A DNA stretch of 8,550 nt from Campylobacterales bacterium (GTDB taxonomy: Bacteria; Campylobacterota; Campylobacteria; Campylobacterales; Sulfurovaceae). The notes below the pieces were generated by a model that was not told the origin of the DNA, did no database searches, and saw only the letters and a list, made by a program, of their open reading frames with translations. The stretch spans positions 1 to 8,550 of the forward strand of contig JACXUN010000051.1 in assembly GCA_014763905.1 (NCBI GenBank), given 5' to 3'. Within the stretch, counting starts at the first letter, position 1; each line of letters starts with the position of its first letter. Positions 7,279-8,550 of this stretch are shown here, one piece after another. The position numbers and the translations under genes were made by a program.

Positions 7279-8193
7279 TTACAGCGACACCAATTCCCCA
7301 TACATTCTCTCCATATTCACCACCTCAATTCCCAGTCGTTTTGCCTCCAGTACGATATAGCCGCATAATACCTCTAGCTCTGTCTGATGCCCTTTTTCAA
7401 AATCGATCTGCATTGAGGTCTTGGAGTCATAGGGGACATTTTCAGCTTGGCGTATCACTTTGGCGATATCCTCCTTACTAATTGGTATCGCCAAGGCATT
7501 GGCGACCGCTTTGATCTCTGCCAATACGGCATCTAAAAGTTCTCGCTCTTCCTTGACGACATACCCTATCGGCTGCTTAAAATAGGAGGTCAAGGTGGCA
7601 AACGGAGCGATAAAGAGATACTTTTTCCAGCAGTCGTATTCGATGGTATTACTGTACTTGCTTCTGAGTCCACTCGCATTTAAAAGCTCTGCCAACAGCG
7701 TAAACTTCTCATCCTCACGCTCACTCCCAAAGAGCAGATAAAAAGTCTCGTTCTTTTTGTGGATTACTCCGTACGATTCGATATTGGAGAGAATATAGAC
7801 ACATCCGTCACATAGGATACCGGTGTGGAGGTAGTTTTGCAATTCGGCTTTATGGTTGACTCCATTGGCTAGAGGAATAATCAGGGTTGATGCATGGAGA
7901 GAGTCGGCGATGATCGCACAGGCATTTTGAAAATCATAACTCTTGGTCGTGATAAAAACCACATCAAACGTGACATTTTTCAGAGCCTCTCTATCCTCAG
8001 TATGAATCAGTTGCGGATGAACGGTGAACGTCTCTCCATTATCATTAACATGCAATCCCTGCTGCTTGATCGCCTCAAAATGCTTTCCCCGTGCGATGAG
8101 TGTCACATCGTGACCGTTTTGAGCTAATTTCGCTCCGATATACCCACCGACTCCGCCGACTCCGAGAATGGCTATTTTTAGATGCTTCGACAT
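7279..8193 (-). CDS. PanE/ApbA-family NADPH-dependent 2-oxoacid reductase
   Basis: The family reduces 2-oxoacids with NADPH; its best-known member makes pantoate from ketopantoate for coenzyme A. This 304-residue protein has the N-terminal Rossmann domain, with GVGGVG (11-16) and Arg35 after the second strand, which suits NADPH. Asn110 in LANG matches Asn98 of E. coli PanE. The helical C-terminal domain follows from about 180. Lys191 (CWKKYLF) and Glu272 (HQTELE) match the catalytic Lys176 and Glu256, and Ser260 matches Ser244. Positions matching the ketopantoate-binding Asn180 and Asn184 are Ile195 and Ala199, so another substrate is possible and I give no symbol. ATG at 8193 follows AGGGAG at 6 bases. 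It is a single gene, 84 bases from the broken ORF upstream, with only a weak promoter candidate. Confidence 0.85.
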   Translation of the reverse strand: MSKHLKIAILGVGGVGGYIGAKLAQNGHDVTLIARGKHFEAIKQQGLHVNDNGETFTVHPQLIHTEDREALKNVTFDVVFITTKSYDFQNACAIIADSLHASTLIIPLANGVNHKAELQNYLHTGILCDGCVYILSNIESYGVIHKKNETFYLLFGSEREDEKFTLLAELLNASGLRSKYSNTIEYDCWKKYLFIAPFATLTSYFKQPIGYVVKEERELLDAVLAEIKAVANALAIPISKEDIAKVIRQAENVPYDSKTSMQIDFEKGHQTELEVLCGYIVLEAKRLGIEVVNMERMYGELVSL

Positions 8194-8276
8194 GCTTTAC
8201 TCCCTTTAGACTATTTAAAGAGTAGTGTAGCATGTTGTTGATTAGAAAGTACGAAAATCCGATACCTCAAAGCTCT

Positions 8277-8462
8277 TCACAACGGACATAGAGTAAAACA
8301 TATATACCAGACAGACAAACCCATCAATATCAATAAGGCAACAAAAATATACTTTCCCCCCTTTAGAACTCGACTCACTTGGAGATTCAATTGTCGGAGT
8401 ATGCTTTTCATTGACAACTTTTTTAGGCTCTTCTTGCTTCCTAAAAAGATAAGGGGAAGCCT
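8277..8462 (-). pseudogene. remnant of a small membrane-anchored protein gene, possibly a zinc-ribbon protein
   Basis: On the minus strand a hydrophilic linker in one frame (RKQEEPKKVVNEKHTP, continuing SPSESSSKGG) leads into a membrane helix in another (KYIFVALLILMGLSVWYI) that stops at 8277. The switch falls in the C6/G6 run at 8356-8361. A second shift in the A5/T5 run at 8443-8447 would join GFPLSF to the linker. Removing one base from each run gives a single frame of the form GFPLSFRKQEEPKK, linker, helix. That layout suits small bacterial proteins with an N-terminal CxxC ribbon, a linker and one helix, but the ribbon itself is not present here. Sequencing error in the runs, slipped-strand variation or decay are all possible. 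The longer frame starting at a TTG at 8474 mixes these parts and is not a convincing gene. Confidence 0.4.
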
Positions 8463-8472
8463 AAAAATAGGC
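8459..8472. repeat. perfect 5-bp hairpin at the element edge
   Basis: GCCTA and TAGGC flank four A residues. No T-run follows on either strand, so it is not a standard terminator. It straddles the junction between the broken gene and the palindromic element. Confidence 0.35.
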
Positions 8473-8550
8473 AATCTTCAAAAAATAAAATTCTTGAATT
8501 AGCTACGGCTAGTCCTACGAATTTTGATTTTTCAAATCTTACCTATTTTT
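8463..8550. mobile_element. MITE-like palindromic element, possibly cut off by the window end
   Basis: The left arm (8463-8493) and the inverted right arm (8519-8550) both begin AAAAATAGG and both end AAAATTC at the centre. They align with about 26 matches over 32 positions with one gap. The 25-base centre (8494-8518) contains the repeated pentamer CTACG (8503-8507 and 8514-8518). It encodes nothing. The size and terminal repeats are those of a miniature inverted-repeat element, but a target duplication cannot be checked because the right boundary is the window edge. An RNA made from either strand would fold into one long imperfect hairpin, so a structured RNA or repetitive palindrome is the alternative. 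Confidence 0.45.

Noticed and set aside
8277..8474. Minus-strand frame of 65 codons beginning at TTG 8474
   Set aside because: Its start lies inside the palindromic element, and only its last part (the membrane helix) looks protein-like. The linker reads far better in another frame.
8452..8542. Open frame across the palindrome ending GFPLSF, read as a decayed double-CxxC ribbon
   Set aside because: Only one Cys is present and the frame is explained by the AT-rich inverted repeat; matching it to a ribbon needs several substitutions.
1..8550. tRNA, rRNA, CRISPR array, prophage or defence genes
   Set aside because: No cloverleaf, spaced direct repeats, integrase, phage or defence-related protein motifs were seen on either strand; nearly all sequence up to 8193 is core metabolic coding sequence.

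Overview
The window looks like chromosomal DNA from a Campylobacterota (Epsilonproteobacteria) bacterium, most likely a free-living sulfur-oxidising relative of Sulfuricurvum or Sulfurimonas. The evidence is the acetolactate synthase large subunit - small subunit - lpxD gene order known from Campylobacter and relatives, a FrxA-type nitroreductase, AT-rich intergenic DNA around moderate-GC genes, and promoters dominated by an extended -10 box. The genus is an inference from recalled family sequences; no search was run.

Left edge (1-190): a 39-codon plus-strand reading frame of unknown function with a -10 box and a ribosome binding site. It is convergent with the minus-strand genes.

Main block (186-6713), all on the minus strand. 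In transcription order it reads: ilvA (threonine ammonia-lyase), ppx/gppA (polyphosphate/pppGpp phosphatase), a DsrE-like small protein, ilvB and ilvN (acetolactate synthase), lpxD (lipid A acyltransferase) and a FrxA/NfsB-type flavin nitroreductase. ilvA to the dsrE-like gene is tightly packed and probably one transcript. A promoter candidate in front of ilvB suggests that ilvBN-lpxD can also be transcribed separately. IlvA supplies 2-oxobutanoate and IlvBN condenses it with pyruvate, so the block holds the first two committed steps of isoleucine synthesis and the first step for valine and leucine. Ppx/GppA may tie amino-acid supply to the stringent response, but this is inference.

Middle (6714-8193): a 54-bp divergent promoter region separates ilvA from a plus-strand CoA-binding (YccU-like) protein. 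Convergent to that lies a PanE/ApbA-family reductase that keeps the catalytic Lys and Glu but lacks two asparagines used by E. coli PanE to hold ketopantoate.

Right edge (8194-8550): no intact gene. It holds the rest of a small protein gene (hydrophilic linker plus one membrane helix) that reads through only if two homopolymer-length changes are corrected. Abutting it is a palindromic, MITE-like element of about 88 bp with imperfect 31/32-bp terminal inverted repeats, reaching the window end. It appears to sit directly against, and may have broken, the small gene. This is the least ordinary part of the window. The remainder is core metabolism, and I see no defence system, CRISPR array, RNA gene or complete transposon.
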